Assembly: GCA_046594215.1 (NCBI GenBank)
Contig: JBKJPX010000057.1
Location: 1-64,000 of the forward strand
DNA: 64,000 nucleotides
Source: Panacagrimonas sp046594215
GTDB lineage: Bacteria > Pseudomonadota > Gammaproteobacteria > Nevskiales > Nevskiaceae
Reading direction: 5' to 3'
Numbering within the stretch: position 1 is the first letter of the stretch; each line of letters starts with the position of its first letter. A program made the translations under genes and the position numbers. The notes under the pieces are model-generated. The model saw only the letters and a list, made by a program, of their open reading frames with translations, did not search any database and was not told where the DNA came from. Positions 7,893 to 16,410 of the stretch are shown in pieces.

Positions 7893-8578
7893 GACACGTC
7901 GCCTCCAACGAGTCCGCCGCGCTCGTCGGCGAGCAGGGTGTGCACCAGGTCCCAGAGGATGTGGTACGTCGCCACGTGCGTCTCCTGGATGCGATGGATG
8001 CTGTCCGACTCCACGACCAGGCAGTGATCGACCAGGCCGCTGCTCGCCATCTGGCCGCCGTCGTGCCCGCAGAGGCCGATCGTCACCACGCCCATCTCGC
8101 GCGCCTTCGCGAACGCGCTGATGAGGTTCTCCGAATTGCCGCTGGTGGAGATGCCGATCACCGCGTCGCCGCGCCGCGCCTGCGCGATGAGCTGGCGCAC
8201 GAACACGTGCGCCATGCCGACGTCGTTGCCCACGGCCGTGAGCATCGCAGTGTCCGCGACAAGGTTCACCGCGGCGAGCGCGGGCCGGCCCGCCGTCACG
8301 GGGTGAAGGAACTCCACCGCGATGTGCGCAGCGTCGCAGCTCGAGCCGCCATTGCCCATCGCATAGAGCCGGCCGCCCGATTGGTAGACCGTCGCCAGCG
8401 CCCGCGCCGTGGCGACCACCGCCGCGCCGTTGTGCTCGAAGAAGCGGCGCTTGGTGTCGATGCTGTCGAGCGATTTCTGGCGCACCGATTCCAGCAGGGC
8501 GGCGTCGACTTTTGTTGCGTCCTGTCGCCCGCCGTGCAGGAACGGATAGAGACTTCGAAGGGCAGGATTGTCGAGCAT
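7889..8578 (-). CDS. SIS-domain protein (GmhA/DiaA-like phosphosugar isomerase fold) inside hyp cluster
   Basis: The ATG at 8578 gives 229 residues. The SIS fold is clear from GGRLYAMGNGGSSCDAAHIAVEF (read in two parts) and the phosphate-binding loop GISTSGNSENLISAF. It is most like GmhA/DiaA-type phosphoheptose isomerases. An adenylyl or hydrogenase-related motif is not visible. It lies between hypC and hypD and is coupled to hypD, so it belongs to the hydrogenase operon. SIS-domain genes are known to accompany group 2a hydrogenase clusters in actinobacteria, but I know of no established role there. The frame continues upstream of 8578, but that part overlaps an intergenic repeat and I do not think it is translated. 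Confidence 0.8.
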   Translation of the reverse strand: MLDNPALRSLYPFLHGGRQDATKVDAALLESVRQKSLDSIDTKRRFFEHNGAAVVATARALATVYQSGGRLYAMGNGGSSCDAAHIAVEFLHPVTAGRPALAAVNLVADTAMLTAVGNDVGMAHVFVRQLIAQARRGDAVIGISTSGNSENLISAFAKAREMGVVTIGLCGHDGGQMASSGLVDHCLVVESDSIHRIQETHVATYHILWDLVHTLLADERGGLVGGDVS

Positions 8579-8585
8579 GAACTCA

Positions 8586-8680
8586 GTCCACGGTAGCCCG
8601 GACGAAGTCCGGGAACTTCTCCGGGAGGAGGGCAAAAGCCCCGCTCTTTCGCTTCGCGAAATTCAACGTCTCGGCCGCGG
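8586..8680 (+). repeat. composite intergenic repeat, copy 2
   Basis: The segment starts with TAGCCCGGACGAAGTCCGGG, a self-complementary REP-like arm. It ends with GCTTCGCGAAATTCAACGTC followed by TCGGCCGCGG, the dispersed core seen at 3208, 51961 and 60339. It separates the hypC stop from the start of the SIS gene and gives the longest untranslated gap in the hyp half of the operon (113 bases). It could form a structured spacer in the mRNA. Confidence 0.6.
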
Positions 8681-8691
8681 AGGCGACGGGC

Positions 8692-8973
8692 TTACGCACG
8701 GGCCGAATCCCGCATCGCGTCGAGCTCCATCTGCACCTCGCCCATCTCGGTGAGCAACTGCAGGGTCAGCGCCGCCTCCTTCTCGTCGATGCGGCTCATC
8801 GCGAAGCCCACGTGCACGAGCACCCAGTCGCCCACGCAGGACGCCGCGGGATGCTCCTCGTTGACGATGCAGCCGATGTTGATCGTGCGGCGCACGCCGC
8901 CCACGGTGACCACCGCGAGCTTGCGCACCGGGTCGGTGACTTCGACGATCTGTCCAGGAATACCCAGGCACAT
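8692..8973 (-). CDS. hypC: hydrogenase maturation chaperone HypC
   Basis: The 93-residue product begins MCLGIPGQIVEV; cysteine 2 is the ligand that, after removal of the initiator Met, holds the iron unit with HypD and the pre-large subunit. The OB-fold continues with VGDWVLVHVGFAMSRIDEKEA, the classic HypC C-terminal signature. The start at 8973 has a strong ribosome-binding site (GGAGGAAGC, 3-9 bases upstream). HypF ends 16 bases before it. Normal length. Confidence 0.96.
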   Translation of the reverse strand: MCLGIPGQIVEVTDPVRKLAVVTVGGVRRTINIGCIVNEEHPAASCVGDWVLVHVGFAMSRIDEKEAALTLQLLTEMGEVQMELDAMRDSARA

Positions 8974-8989
8974 GCTTCCTCCGTTCTTC

Positions 8990-11413
8990 TTATGGTTGTC
9001 GTCGCGTTGTGGGAATCGCCCGTGCCGCGGCGACCACGGCCTGCCCGAGCGACAGCCCGCCGTCGTTGGCCGGAACCTGTGCATGACCGAGCACGGTGAG
9101 ATCCATGGCGCGTAGTCGTGTGGAGACCTGTTCGAACAGCACGAGGTTCTGGAACACGCCGCCCGACAGGCAGACCATCCGCACGGGCGCGGCGCCCTGC
9201 TCCTCGCCACTCTCGTAGCGCACGAGTTTCTCCACCATGCGCGCAACGACGATGGCCAGACCCTTGTGGAAGCGCGCCGCGATCACCGGCACCGGAGTCT
9301 CGAGAATCAGATCACCGAGCAGCGCCTGCCACATCGCCAGCGGCTCGACGTACGGAAGGTTGCTGCCCTTGAGGCGTGGGATCGAGAAGGGATAGGCCAG
9401 TTCATCAGGCTCGTAGCGCAGCACCTGAGCGTCGACCATGGCCTCGAACTCCATGGCGGCCTGTCCCTCGTAGCGCGTGCGCTCGCGGCAGATGCCCACG
9501 GCGGCCGCGGCGGCGTCGAACAGGCGACCGCAGGAACTGGCCTGCGGGCTGTTCACGCCGCCCGCGATCATCTGGTCGAGCAGTTCGCGCGGGCGCGACG
9601 CGAGGAAGGTGTGGAGGTCGAGTGCCTCGTAGTTCATCGCGAAGCGGCCCCAGCCCATCTCCGCCATCAGGTGCGCGTAGGTGTTGCGCCAGGGTTCACG
9701 CATGGCCTGCGCGGCGCCCGGCATCGCCACCGGCTTGAAGGTGGCCAGACGCTTGAACCCGCGATAGTCCGCGAGCAGGAACTCGCCGCCCCAGAGCTGA
9801 TCATTCTCACCGTAGCCGAGACCGTCGAGTGCAACGCCGATCACGGGACCCGCGTCCAGCGCCACGCGGTTCTCCGCCATGCAGGCGGCGATGTGCGCAT
9901 GGTGGTGCTGCACGCCCACGAGTTCCGCGCCCTCGACCGCAGCGATCTCGACGCCGAGCTTGCGCGAGAGGTACTCGGGATGCAGGTCCACCGCGACATG
10001 CCGCGGTTCGTGCACGAACAGGCGCCGGTAGTCGGCAAGCGACTGCCGGTAGTCCGCGTGCGTACCTGCCTTCTCCAGGTCTCCCATGTGGTGCGAGACC
10101 GTAGCTTGGCCCTTGCGCAGCAGGCAGAAACTGTTCTTGAGTTCCCCACCCATCGCCAGCACCACGGGTGCGGACTCGAAACCCGCGGGCAAGGCTATCG
10201 GCGCCGGCGCGTAGCCGCGCGCACGGCGCATGACGCGCACCCTGCCCTCGACAATGCGGGCAACCGAGTCGTCGACGCGGCGGGCGATGGCGCGGTCGTG
10301 CAGCAGGAAATATTCGGCGATGCCGCCCAGGCGCTCGCGCGCCTCGGCGTCGATGATGCACTGCGGCTCGTCGCTCAAATTCCCGCTCGTGAGCACGATC
10401 GGGCGGTTCATGCGCCGGAACACCAGGTGATGCATCGCGGTGTTGGGCAGCATGAAGCCGAGCGTACGGATGCCCGGCGCCAGGCTCGACGCGAGTCGCG
10501 CATCGGCGTGCGCCTCTAGGATCACGATCGGTCCCGCCGGGCTGGCCAGCAGCACTTCTTCTTCCGCCGACACCCGGCAATGTCGACGGATCATCTCGAG
10601 ATCGCGCGCCATGAGCGCGAAAGGCTTGCCCTCGCGCTGCTTGAGCGCGCGCAGCTTGGCCACCGCGACTTCCTGCGTCGCATCGCACGCGAGCTGGAAG
10701 CCACCGAGCCCCTTGATCGCCAGGATCATCCCGCGCTGCAGAATCGTGGTGGCGGCGTCGACTGCGTCGAGCATGCTCAGCGAATCGAGCGCGATCACGG
10801 CGCCGTCCGCTCGCTCGAGTCGTGCGCGCGGCCCGCAGGCGTGGCAGGCCACCGGCTGCGCGTGGAAGCGTCGGTCCGCCGGGTCGCCGTACTCGGCGTG
10901 GCAGTCCGCGCACAGCCCGAACGCCCGCATCGTGGTGGCACCGCGATCGTAGGGAATGGCCTCGATGATCGAGAGCCGGGGACCGCAGTGCGTGCAGTTG
11001 GTGAATGGATAGCGGTAGCGCCGCTGGAACGGGTCGAGGACCTCGCGCAGGCACTCGCCACAGGTCGCGGCGTCGGGCACCACGCCGGTTTCCACGGATC
11101 CACCGCCGCTCTCGACGATGGAGAACGCCGACTTCTCCGGTGGCGACGCCGCGAGCTCACGCTCGATCGCGTCGATGCGCGCCAGCGACGGCGCCTCGCG
11201 GCGCAGCGCTACGACGAAGTCGTCGACAGACGCGGCCAGGCCGCAGACGTGGATGCGCACGCCCTGGCCGTCGTTGGTGACGTTGCCGCACAGCGCGTGG
11301 CGCTGCGCGAGGCGCCAGACCGTGGGACGGAAGCCCACGCCCTGCACGAGGCCGCGCACGCGGATCAGCTCGGCGCGCAAAGGCGGCACGACCAGCTCGG
11401 CGATCGCGTTCAC
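8990..11413 (-). CDS. hypF: carbamoyltransferase HypF
   Basis: HypF makes thiocarbamate on HypE from carbamoyl phosphate. The GTG at 11413 overlaps the stop of the NHL gene (GTGA) and gives 807 residues, a full-length protein. Domain order is as expected: acylphosphatase (RVRGLVQGVGFRPTVWRLA, about 20-40); two zinc fingers (CGECLREV...CTHCGP and CADCHAEYG...CHACGP, about 110-190); YrdC-like adenylation domain (KGLGGFQLACDA); and the Kae1-like carbamoyltransferase domain (HHHAHIAACMAENR and LDGLGYGENDQLWGGEF). No odd features. It is co-transcribed with hypC 16 bases downstream. Confidence 0.96.
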   Translation of the reverse strand: MNAIAELVVPPLRAELIRVRGLVQGVGFRPTVWRLAQRHALCGNVTNDGQGVRIHVCGLAASVDDFVVALRREAPSLARIDAIERELAASPPEKSAFSIVESGGGSVETGVVPDAATCGECLREVLDPFQRRYRYPFTNCTHCGPRLSIIEAIPYDRGATTMRAFGLCADCHAEYGDPADRRFHAQPVACHACGPRARLERADGAVIALDSLSMLDAVDAATTILQRGMILAIKGLGGFQLACDATQEVAVAKLRALKQREGKPFALMARDLEMIRRHCRVSAEEEVLLASPAGPIVILEAHADARLASSLAPGIRTLGFMLPNTAMHHLVFRRMNRPIVLTSGNLSDEPQCIIDAEARERLGGIAEYFLLHDRAIARRVDDSVARIVEGRVRVMRRARGYAPAPIALPAGFESAPVVLAMGGELKNSFCLLRKGQATVSHHMGDLEKAGTHADYRQSLADYRRLFVHEPRHVAVDLHPEYLSRKLGVEIAAVEGAELVGVQHHHAHIAACMAENRVALDAGPVIGVALDGLGYGENDQLWGGEFLLADYRGFKRLATFKPVAMPGAAQAMREPWRNTYAHLMAEMGWGRFAMNYEALDLHTFLASRPRELLDQMIAGGVNSPQASSCGRLFDAAAAAVGICRERTRYEGQAAMEFEAMVDAQVLRYEPDELAYPFSIPRLKGSNLPYVEPLAMWQALLGDLILETPVPVIAARFHKGLAIVVARMVEKLVRYESGEEQGAAPVRMVCLSGGVFQNLVLFEQVSTRLRAMDLTVLGHAQVPANDGGLSLGQAVVAAARAIPTTRRQP

Positions 11414-12729
11414 GCCGGTTCGCCCACGCCGGGCGCCAGGCGCCACAGCAGCACGCGGTTGTTGCCCGAGTCCGCGACGACGACGCGGTCATCGCCTTCG
11501 TCGGACGAGGCCATGATCCCGTAGGGCCAGCACAGGCTGTCGCGGACCGGCGCAGCCCAGCGGTTGTCTCCCTTGGCGCCGAAATCCGGCTGCGCGCTGA
11601 GCCTGCGCGCGGACGCGCCGGTGGCGCAGTCGTCGATGTGCCACCCCAGCAGTCGCGAGTTGGCGGTGTCGGTCACCAGCAGCCAGTCGCCGTGCGCACT
11701 CATACCGTAGGGCATGTTCAGCGCATCGGCGTCGGGCCAGTAGCGCGACTGGTTGTGATCCACAAGCAGGAAGCCCGACTGTCCGAGCGCGTGATCAGCC
11801 GGCGCGTTGTTTGTGCGGGGCACGGCATCCCAGACCAGGATGCGATTGTTGCCGGCATCGGCCACGCAGAGCTTGCCGCGCCAGTGCGTCACCGCATGCG
11901 GCCAGCGCAGGCTCGAGGCCGAGGGTTCGCCGCCGCCGTTCTCGTTGCGCGTGTCGAAACCGGGCTGGCCCAGTACGAGGTCGGCAGGCTGCCCGCTGCG
12001 GCCCGGCAGCCCGTTCCACATCAGCACGCGCCGGTTGCCGCTGTCGGCCACCCACAGGCGCGTTCCGTCCCAATGAACGTTGTACGGCCAGAACAGACTC
12101 GCCGCCGACGGATCCGTCGCGCCACGGTTGGACTGCATCGACGCGAAATCAGCCTGTCCGAGCACGAGGTCGGCGAGGACGTGGCTCGCCGTCGGCGCCT
12201 TCCGCCAGATCAGCACGCGGTGATTCCAGGCGTCGGCCACTGCGAAGCCGCCATCGCCGCAGGCGCAGATGCCGGTTGGCACGTTGAGCGTTCCGGCGCC
12301 CGGATCAGTCTTGGCATTGCGACCCTCGCGCGAGAAATCCGGCTGACCGATGACCCACTGCGCGGGCACGTCGTCGGACCGCGGCGCGAGTGGCCACCCA
12401 AGCAGGCGGTGATGGCCGGTGTCGCAGGCCCATAGTGCGTCGCCGACCAGGCAGGCGCCGCGCGGGCCGAACATCTGCGTGGCGCCGGGCTGCACCGGCG
12501 TGGCGAGCGCCCCGGCGCCGAGCGCGGCGCCGCCGACGCAGGCCTCGGGGCCGTCGGCGACCAGCAGCGCGCCGGGCGCCACGATGACCCCGGCATCGCG
12601 GCGCAGGGTGGAATGCAGGCTCACGCGCAGCACGGCCCCCGTGGCTTGGGCTTCCGCCGCAGGGGGAGCGCACTCGACGATCTCCTTCTCCGTGGCGCTG
12701 CGCTCTGCCACGGCAAGGAGGAGCGTCAT
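11410..12729 (-). CDS. NHL-repeat beta-propeller protein of the hydrogenase operon
   Basis: The 439-residue protein contains at least five NHL-type repeats, visible as the recurring phrases FAVADAWNHRVLIW, LWVADSGNRRVLMW, LCVADAGNNRILVW, LLVTDTANSRLLGW and VVVADSGNNRVLLW. A spaced DLVLGQ-x-x-F motif links them. They should fold as a beta-propeller. There is no signal peptide, so a cytosolic location matches the hydrogenase. It starts 4 bases after the NifU/Rieske gene and overlaps hypF, so it is firmly inside the operon. NHL proteins occur in group 2a and 1h hydrogenase loci but, to my knowledge, have no proven function; an assembly or tethering scaffold is plausible. Confidence 0.85.
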   Translation of the reverse strand: MTLLLAVAERSATEKEIVECAPPAAEAQATGAVLRVSLHSTLRRDAGVIVAPGALLVADGPEACVGGAALGAGALATPVQPGATQMFGPRGACLVGDALWACDTGHHRLLGWPLAPRSDDVPAQWVIGQPDFSREGRNAKTDPGAGTLNVPTGICACGDGGFAVADAWNHRVLIWRKAPTASHVLADLVLGQADFASMQSNRGATDPSAASLFWPYNVHWDGTRLWVADSGNRRVLMWNGLPGRSGQPADLVLGQPGFDTRNENGGGEPSASSLRWPHAVTHWRGKLCVADAGNNRILVWDAVPRTNNAPADHALGQSGFLLVDHNQSRYWPDADALNMPYGMSAHGDWLLVTDTANSRLLGWHIDDCATGASARRLSAQPDFGAKGDNRWAAPVRDSLCWPYGIMASSDEGDDRVVVADSGNNRVLLWRLAPGVGEPA

Positions 12730-12733
12730 GGCC

Positions 12734-13660
12734 TTATGCCTCGATCCGGACTTGCACGCGGTCCGCGAGCACGCGCACCGCGTGAACCTTGAGCTGCACT
12801 TCAGGCGCCGTCAGGCACTCGCCGGTTTCGAGCAGGTAACGGAAGCCGTGATATGGACAGGTCAGCACCCCCTGTTCCACCACGCCCATATCCAGCGGCA
12901 TGCCCAGGTGCGCGCAGTGGTTGTCCACGCAGCTCACGCCGTTCTCCCGCCGGCTCAGCAACACCGACCGGTCCTTGACCGTCTGGACGAGCACGCCACC
13001 CAGCGGGATCCGGTCGAGCGTGACCACATCGACCCAGCCGTTCTTGGCGCCATGCGCGAAGGGACTGATGAAGTGCACCGTCGATTCATTCGCACTCCCA
13101 CTCTTCGTCGCGTCCCTGGCGGCTTCGGACAATCCGCGACTCACCTGGTTGATGTGCAGGATTTCTGGCGCGTGCGTGCGAATCGCCTTTTCGACGCCCT
13201 CGGTCATCGTCTGCCCGGAGGCCGGGCAGCCGTGACAGGCGCCGACGAGGCGGATATCCACCGTGTCCGGCGGCTTGACCGCGACGAGCTCGACGTTGCC
13301 GCCATGTGTGGCCATGAATGGCCGAACCTCGTCCAGGGCTTTCTCGAGACGCTGCTGCAGCGGTGCCACGGGAGCCTTGAGCAGGCCGTGGAAATCGAGC
13401 ACGCCGTAGACCAGCGGGTCGGCCAGCGAAGCGCGCAGGCGTGCTCCCGCCGCGGGATCGTCCTTCAGGCTGCGGATCAGGCGACGTAGCGCCGCCTTGT
13501 TCAGATCCTCGATGGAGGACTTGAGCGCCTGCACAGTGTGCCGCTGCGCCTCGTCCCAGCCGGCGACAATGCCCTCAAGGCTCGTGATGGCCTGGACCAG
13601 GCGCGACAGTTCCTCTGCGGAATCCGGCATCGGCGGCATGGCTGGCACGGGCGCGTTCAC
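12734..13660 (-). CDS. hucE: NifU-domain/Rieske iron-sulfur fusion, HucE/HhyE-like electron-transfer protein
   Basis: This 308-residue fusion has a helical N-terminus (about 1-100). A NifU C-terminal-type domain follows with the pair C-x2-C in GACHGCPASGQTM (about 139-152). A Rieske [2Fe-2S] domain comes last, with C-A-H-L-G (CVDNHCAHLGMPLD) and C-P-Y-H-G (LTCPYHGFRY) near 240-265. Proteins with this role in mycobacterial Huc and Hhy hydrogenases (HucE, HhyE) are proposed to pass electrons from the hydrogenase to the respiratory chain. The GTG start at 13660 directly abuts the stop of the small membrane protein upstream, and the NHL gene starts 4 bases after its stop. The gene symbol is assigned by analogy. 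Confidence 0.85.
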   Translation of the reverse strand: MNAPVPAMPPMPDSAEELSRLVQAITSLEGIVAGWDEAQRHTVQALKSSIEDLNKAALRRLIRSLKDDPAAGARLRASLADPLVYGVLDFHGLLKAPVAPLQQRLEKALDEVRPFMATHGGNVELVAVKPPDTVDIRLVGACHGCPASGQTMTEGVEKAIRTHAPEILHINQVSRGLSEAARDATKSGSANESTVHFISPFAHGAKNGWVDVVTLDRIPLGGVLVQTVKDRSVLLSRRENGVSCVDNHCAHLGMPLDMGVVEQGVLTCPYHGFRYLLETGECLTAPEVQLKVHAVRVLADRVQVRIEA

Positions 13661-13885
13661 TCAGGCGTACTTCAGGTCCTTGAACAGCCAGGGCTGGAGG
13701 GCGCCGCCGATCAGCGCCGCGAGCACGACCGCGAGCCACAGCGGCATGCCGATCTCGGCCAGGCCCACCAGCACTACCATCGTCACGACGAGGCCGATCG
13801 CCCACTGGCGTGCAACCGCCGCAGGGTCGCGAAAGAGCTTGCCCTTCAAGAAGAGCTTCAGCGAGTTGACGAACATGTCGATCAT
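13661..13885 (-). CDS. very small membrane protein A of hydrogenase operon
   Basis: The 74-residue product has an amphipathic N-terminus (MIDMFVNSLKLFLKGKLF). Two close hydrophobic segments follow, about 29-47 (GLVVTMVVLVGLAEIGMP) and 49-66, and it ends KDLKYA. No cofactor motif is present. It lies between another tiny membrane protein and the NifU/Rieske gene, with no gap to the latter. I infer a membrane anchor or quinone-site helper for the otherwise soluble hydrogenase; no family name comes to mind. Confidence 0.75.
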   Translation of the reverse strand: MIDMFVNSLKLFLKGKLFRDPAAVARQWAIGLVVTMVVLVGLAEIGMPLWLAVVLAALIGGALQPWLFKDLKYA

Positions 13886-13895
13886 GGCGCGCGCC

Positions 13896-14126
13896 TCACA
13901 GCAGGTGCAGCACGAACAGGCCGACGGCCGCGGCCGGGACCGCCGCGGTGGGACCGAACATCCCGCCCATCATCGCCGCCAGGTCGTTGCCCAGGTCCTT
14001 GCCCGCGAGCGCCACGCCCGTGGCGGCACCGCCCGCCACCGACAGCAGTGCGACGACCAGCAGCCAGATCACGGCGGTGGCCAGGGTCAGCTGCCCGCTG
14101 GCGAGTTGTTGAAGCATCGAATCCAT
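13896..14126 (-). CDS. very small membrane protein B of hydrogenase operon
   Basis: Starting at the ATG at 14126, with GGAGACGGTT just upstream as ribosome-binding site, the product is 76 residues. It has two transmembrane stretches, about 17-40 (TAVIWLLVVALLSVAGGAA) and 54-75 (GPTAAVPAAAVGLFVLHLL), joined by a polar loop with GKDLGNDL. The Gly/Ala-rich helices could oligomerise. It is 10 bases from membrane protein A. A larger open frame extends upstream but is a shadow of the TPR gene. A membrane-tethering role for the hydrogenase is inference from context. Confidence 0.75.
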   Translation of the reverse strand: MDSMLQQLASGQLTLATAVIWLLVVALLSVAGGAATGVALAGKDLGNDLAAMMGGMFGPTAAVPAAAVGLFVLHLL

Positions 14127-14152
14127 AACCGTCTCCGTCGCCGTGAATGGGA

Positions 14153-15157
14153 TCAGGCGGAACGCGCGCGACCGTTGCCGTTGCTGGCAGCGCGCTGGTT
14201 GGGCTCGAGCTGCTGCATGATCTCGGCGAGCGCTTCTTCCACCACCGCAAGGTTCTGCGACTGCCCGAGCCGCGCGAAGATGATCCGCGCCTCCGCGTAC
14301 AGCGCGCGTGCCTGGCGAAGGTGCACGCCGGCCACGCCGTCGTCGGGGTCCGGAAGGTTGCGCAGCACGTTGGCCTTGTTGGCCAGCGTGTTGGCGTACT
14401 CGATCGGCGTGTCGCGCTCGTTGCGCACCTTGAGCGCCTCGCCGTAGGCCTCGATCGCGCGAAGGTTGTTCTGAAGCGGGTGCCCCGAGGCGGCGTACTG
14501 CAGTGCGTTGCCCAGATTGTTCTGGATCATCGCGTACTCGGTCGGATGATCGACCAGGTTGATAACGCGCAGCACTTCCTCGAAAGACTGCACCGCCAGC
14601 GCCTCGCGCATCTTCCCGCGCTCGTCCGACAGCGGGATCGACAGGTAGGCGATCGCAAGGTTGTTGTGCAGGATGGCGAACTCCTGCGCGTAGCCCTCGC
14701 GATCGAACACGCGCAGCGCGCGGTGGTAGCACTGGATGGCGTCGTGGATGCGGCCGGCGCCCGAACCGGCGAGCGACTGCAGCACCAGGCCGAGGTTCAT
14801 CTCCACCTCGGCCTCCTCGGTCCTGGCCCCGCGCGACGCGAACACCGGCAGCGCCTGTTCATAGCAGTCGCGCGCGCGCACGAGGCTTTCCTTGCCGCCG
14901 TCGGGAAGCGCCTGCAGCGCGGTTCCCATGCGAGCGCGAACGCGCGCCGCGAGCATCGGCGCCTCGGTGGGGCAGATCGCGAGCGCACGCTCGTAGAGTG
15001 CGACCGCCTGGTGGAGCTGCTCCGCCGACTTGGGCTTGGTCTGCATGCCCATGGCGACCTCCATGAGCATTTCCGCCTTCTCCTCGGGCGTCGCACCCCC
15101 GGCCTCCACAGCCTGGATCGCGGAATCGAACTGGGACATCGCCAGTGTCTGTGCCAC
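14153..15157 (-). CDS. tetratricopeptide-repeat protein of hydrogenase operon
   Basis: I choose the GTG at 15157 because GGAG lies 8 bases upstream; the ATG at 15139 is the alternative. The 334-residue product is almost entirely helical TPR-like repeats: AVALYERALAICP, ARDCYEQALPVF, AIQCYHRALRVFDREGYAQEFAILHNNLA (seen in two parts), VQSFEEVLRVIN, and AIEAYGEALKVRNERDTPIEYANTLANKANVLRNL (likewise). It ends with a Gln/Asn-rich tail. It is presumably a scaffold for hydrogenase assembly or for the electron-transfer partners, as TPR genes are common in group 2a and 1h loci. The 310 bases upstream (15158-15467) hold no gene I can support, so an internal promoter is possible there. Confidence 0.85.
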   Translation of the reverse strand: MAQTLAMSQFDSAIQAVEAGGATPEEKAEMLMEVAMGMQTKPKSAEQLHQAVALYERALAICPTEAPMLAARVRARMGTALQALPDGGKESLVRARDCYEQALPVFASRGARTEEAEVEMNLGLVLQSLAGSGAGRIHDAIQCYHRALRVFDREGYAQEFAILHNNLAIAYLSIPLSDERGKMREALAVQSFEEVLRVINLVDHPTEYAMIQNNLGNALQYAASGHPLQNNLRAIEAYGEALKVRNERDTPIEYANTLANKANVLRNLPDPDDGVAGVHLRQARALYAEARIIFARLGQSQNLAVVEEALAEIMQQLEPNQRAASNGNGRARSA

Positions 15158-15467
15158 CGCTGCTTCTCCGGGGTACGAGGCTTTACCTGGGGCGGTTTTT
15201 CTTGCGTGCTGGAATCTGGACCCGCCTCCGCTGGATGTCCAGCAATTTTTCAAAGTGGAAACCTTGTTTGCCGTCGGCCCACGGCAGACGAAATGTCGAC
15301 GGACTTTCGTTGGAGCCCGTCGCAAGCGCTTCTGCGCCCGCGAATTTGCGCGCGCATGCCGTCGATGCGGCCGCCCAGGCGAGCGGGTTCGGAACCTGAT
15401 GCGCTGCCGCGTGAAGGGCAGCGCGCTCCCTGCACCTCGCGGGTCCCGCATCGCGAAGACCGCTCCC
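15158..15467. other. 310-bp gap inside the hydrogenase operon
   Basis: This is the longest non-coding stretch of the operon. The open frames that cross it are low-complexity Arg/Pro-rich and show no family motif. I see no clear sigma-54 or sigma-70 promoter and no hairpin with a T-run. AT-rich patches at about 15242-15270 (CAATTTTTCAAAG) are the most promoter-like part. Confidence 0.5.
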
Positions 15468-15878
15468 TTATGACTCGCCTTCGCGGCCCCCGCTCACAGG
15501 TACGCCCTGGGACGCCATCGGGTTGGCTTGCATCAGTCCCACGATCGCCAGCGCGGCCATCTCCACTTTCCAGCGCAGCGCGTAACGGCGTTCGACGAAT
15601 TCCTCCGCATAGCCGTGCTCGCGGAAAAATTCCTGTGCGTGGACCACGCGGTCGCCACGCAGGTTGCGCAGCTTCAGCAGCAGTCCACCCGCCGATCCCG
15701 CCATCAGCGGCACGATCAACACCTGCCCTTCACGCCGCAGCAGCGCCACGGCCTGCAGGCCGGGTAGGCAGGCGTCGCAGACCTCGCGCGACAGATACAG
15801 GTTGGCGCGGGCGATCCGCACCTCGGCGAACGCCGGGAGCTGCGCCTCCACAGGCCCTTCAGGGCTCGCGGTAGGCAT
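15468..15878 (-). CDS. protein of hydrogenase operon, unknown function
   Basis: The 136-residue product overlaps the endopeptidase gene by 20 bases. It contains a single C-x2-C pair (REVCDACLPGLQAV, about 33-46) followed by a hydrophobic strand VLIVPLMAGSAGGLLLKLR, then FFREHGYAEEFVERRYALRWKVEMAALAIVG (read in two parts), and a flexible tail. There is no signal peptide. I do not recognise a family. Position between the endopeptidase and the TPR gene suggests a role in processing or assembly of the large subunit. The translational overlap supports it being a real gene. Confidence 0.7.
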   Translation of the reverse strand: MPTASPEGPVEAQLPAFAEVRIARANLYLSREVCDACLPGLQAVALLRREGQVLIVPLMAGSAGGLLLKLRNLRGDRVVHAQEFFREHGYAEEFVERRYALRWKVEMAALAIVGLMQANPMASQGVPVSGGREGES

Positions 15879-16410
15879 CGATCGCGTGCTGGACCTGCGT
15901 GATCACGCGCAATGCGGCCGACTGCACCACGGGGCTCAGCTCGAACCCGAGCTCCAGGGTCTCGGCCTCGACCAGGTACACCGTGACGTCGCGCGGAAAC
16001 TGCTCGCGAAAGATTTTGCGTCCGGCGGTGAGCGCGTGATCCCAGCGAAAGTCATGCAGGCTGTAGCTTGCCTCGCGCTCCTGTTCGAGTTCCTCCCCAG
16101 GCACGGTGAAGATTGCTCCCGCTTCGGTGCCGCTGCGCGAGGCATCGATGATGATGAGCTTGCGAGAGCCCCGCGCCTGGAACATCACCTCCATGCCGCC
16201 GGTGCCGGCGTCGAACACGCGCACGTCCTGCCGGGGCCGCAGTGCCAGTGCGCTCATCAGCTCGCGCGCGACCACGACACCGACACCATCGTCGCTGCGA
16301 TTGAGATTGCCGCAACCGATGACGGTCAGCACGGGGAGCGTTTTCTCAGAAGCGCCACGGGCGACAGGACCTTTGGGTCTTCGCCGGCCTAGATGCGCCA
16401 GAGGCGACAC
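15859..16410 (-). CDS. hydrogenase maturation endopeptidase (HupD/HycI/HucW-like)
   Basis: The protein belongs to the family that removes the C-terminal extension of NiFe large subunits after nickel insertion. Motifs are VIGCGNLNRSDDGVG near the N-terminus, RVFDAGTGGMEVMF, IIIDASRSG and FRWDHAL, the last giving the metal-binding histidine. The frame is open well upstream. The first plausible start after the preceding gene is the GTG at 16410 (overlap of 22 bases), giving 183 residues; the GTG at 16332, right before LTVIGCGN, would give a more typical N-terminus and 157 residues. The identification is firm, the start is not. Confidence 0.88.
   Translation of the reverse strand: MSPLAHLGRRRPKGPVARGASEKTLPVLTVIGCGNLNRSDDGVGVVVARELMSALALRPRQDVRVFDAGTGGMEVMFQARGSRKLIIIDASRSGTEAGAIFTVPGEELEQEREASYSLHDFRWDHALTAGRKIFREQFPRDVTVYLVEAETLELGFELSPVVQSAALRVITQVQHAIDAYREP

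Noticed and set aside
9266..10519. 417-codon plus-strand frame opposite hypF
   Set aside because: It is the antisense of HypF, whose motifs are complete.
14147..15874. 575-codon plus-strand frame across TPR and neighbouring genes
   Set aside because: It spans three minus-strand genes and an intergenic gap, so it cannot be one real gene.
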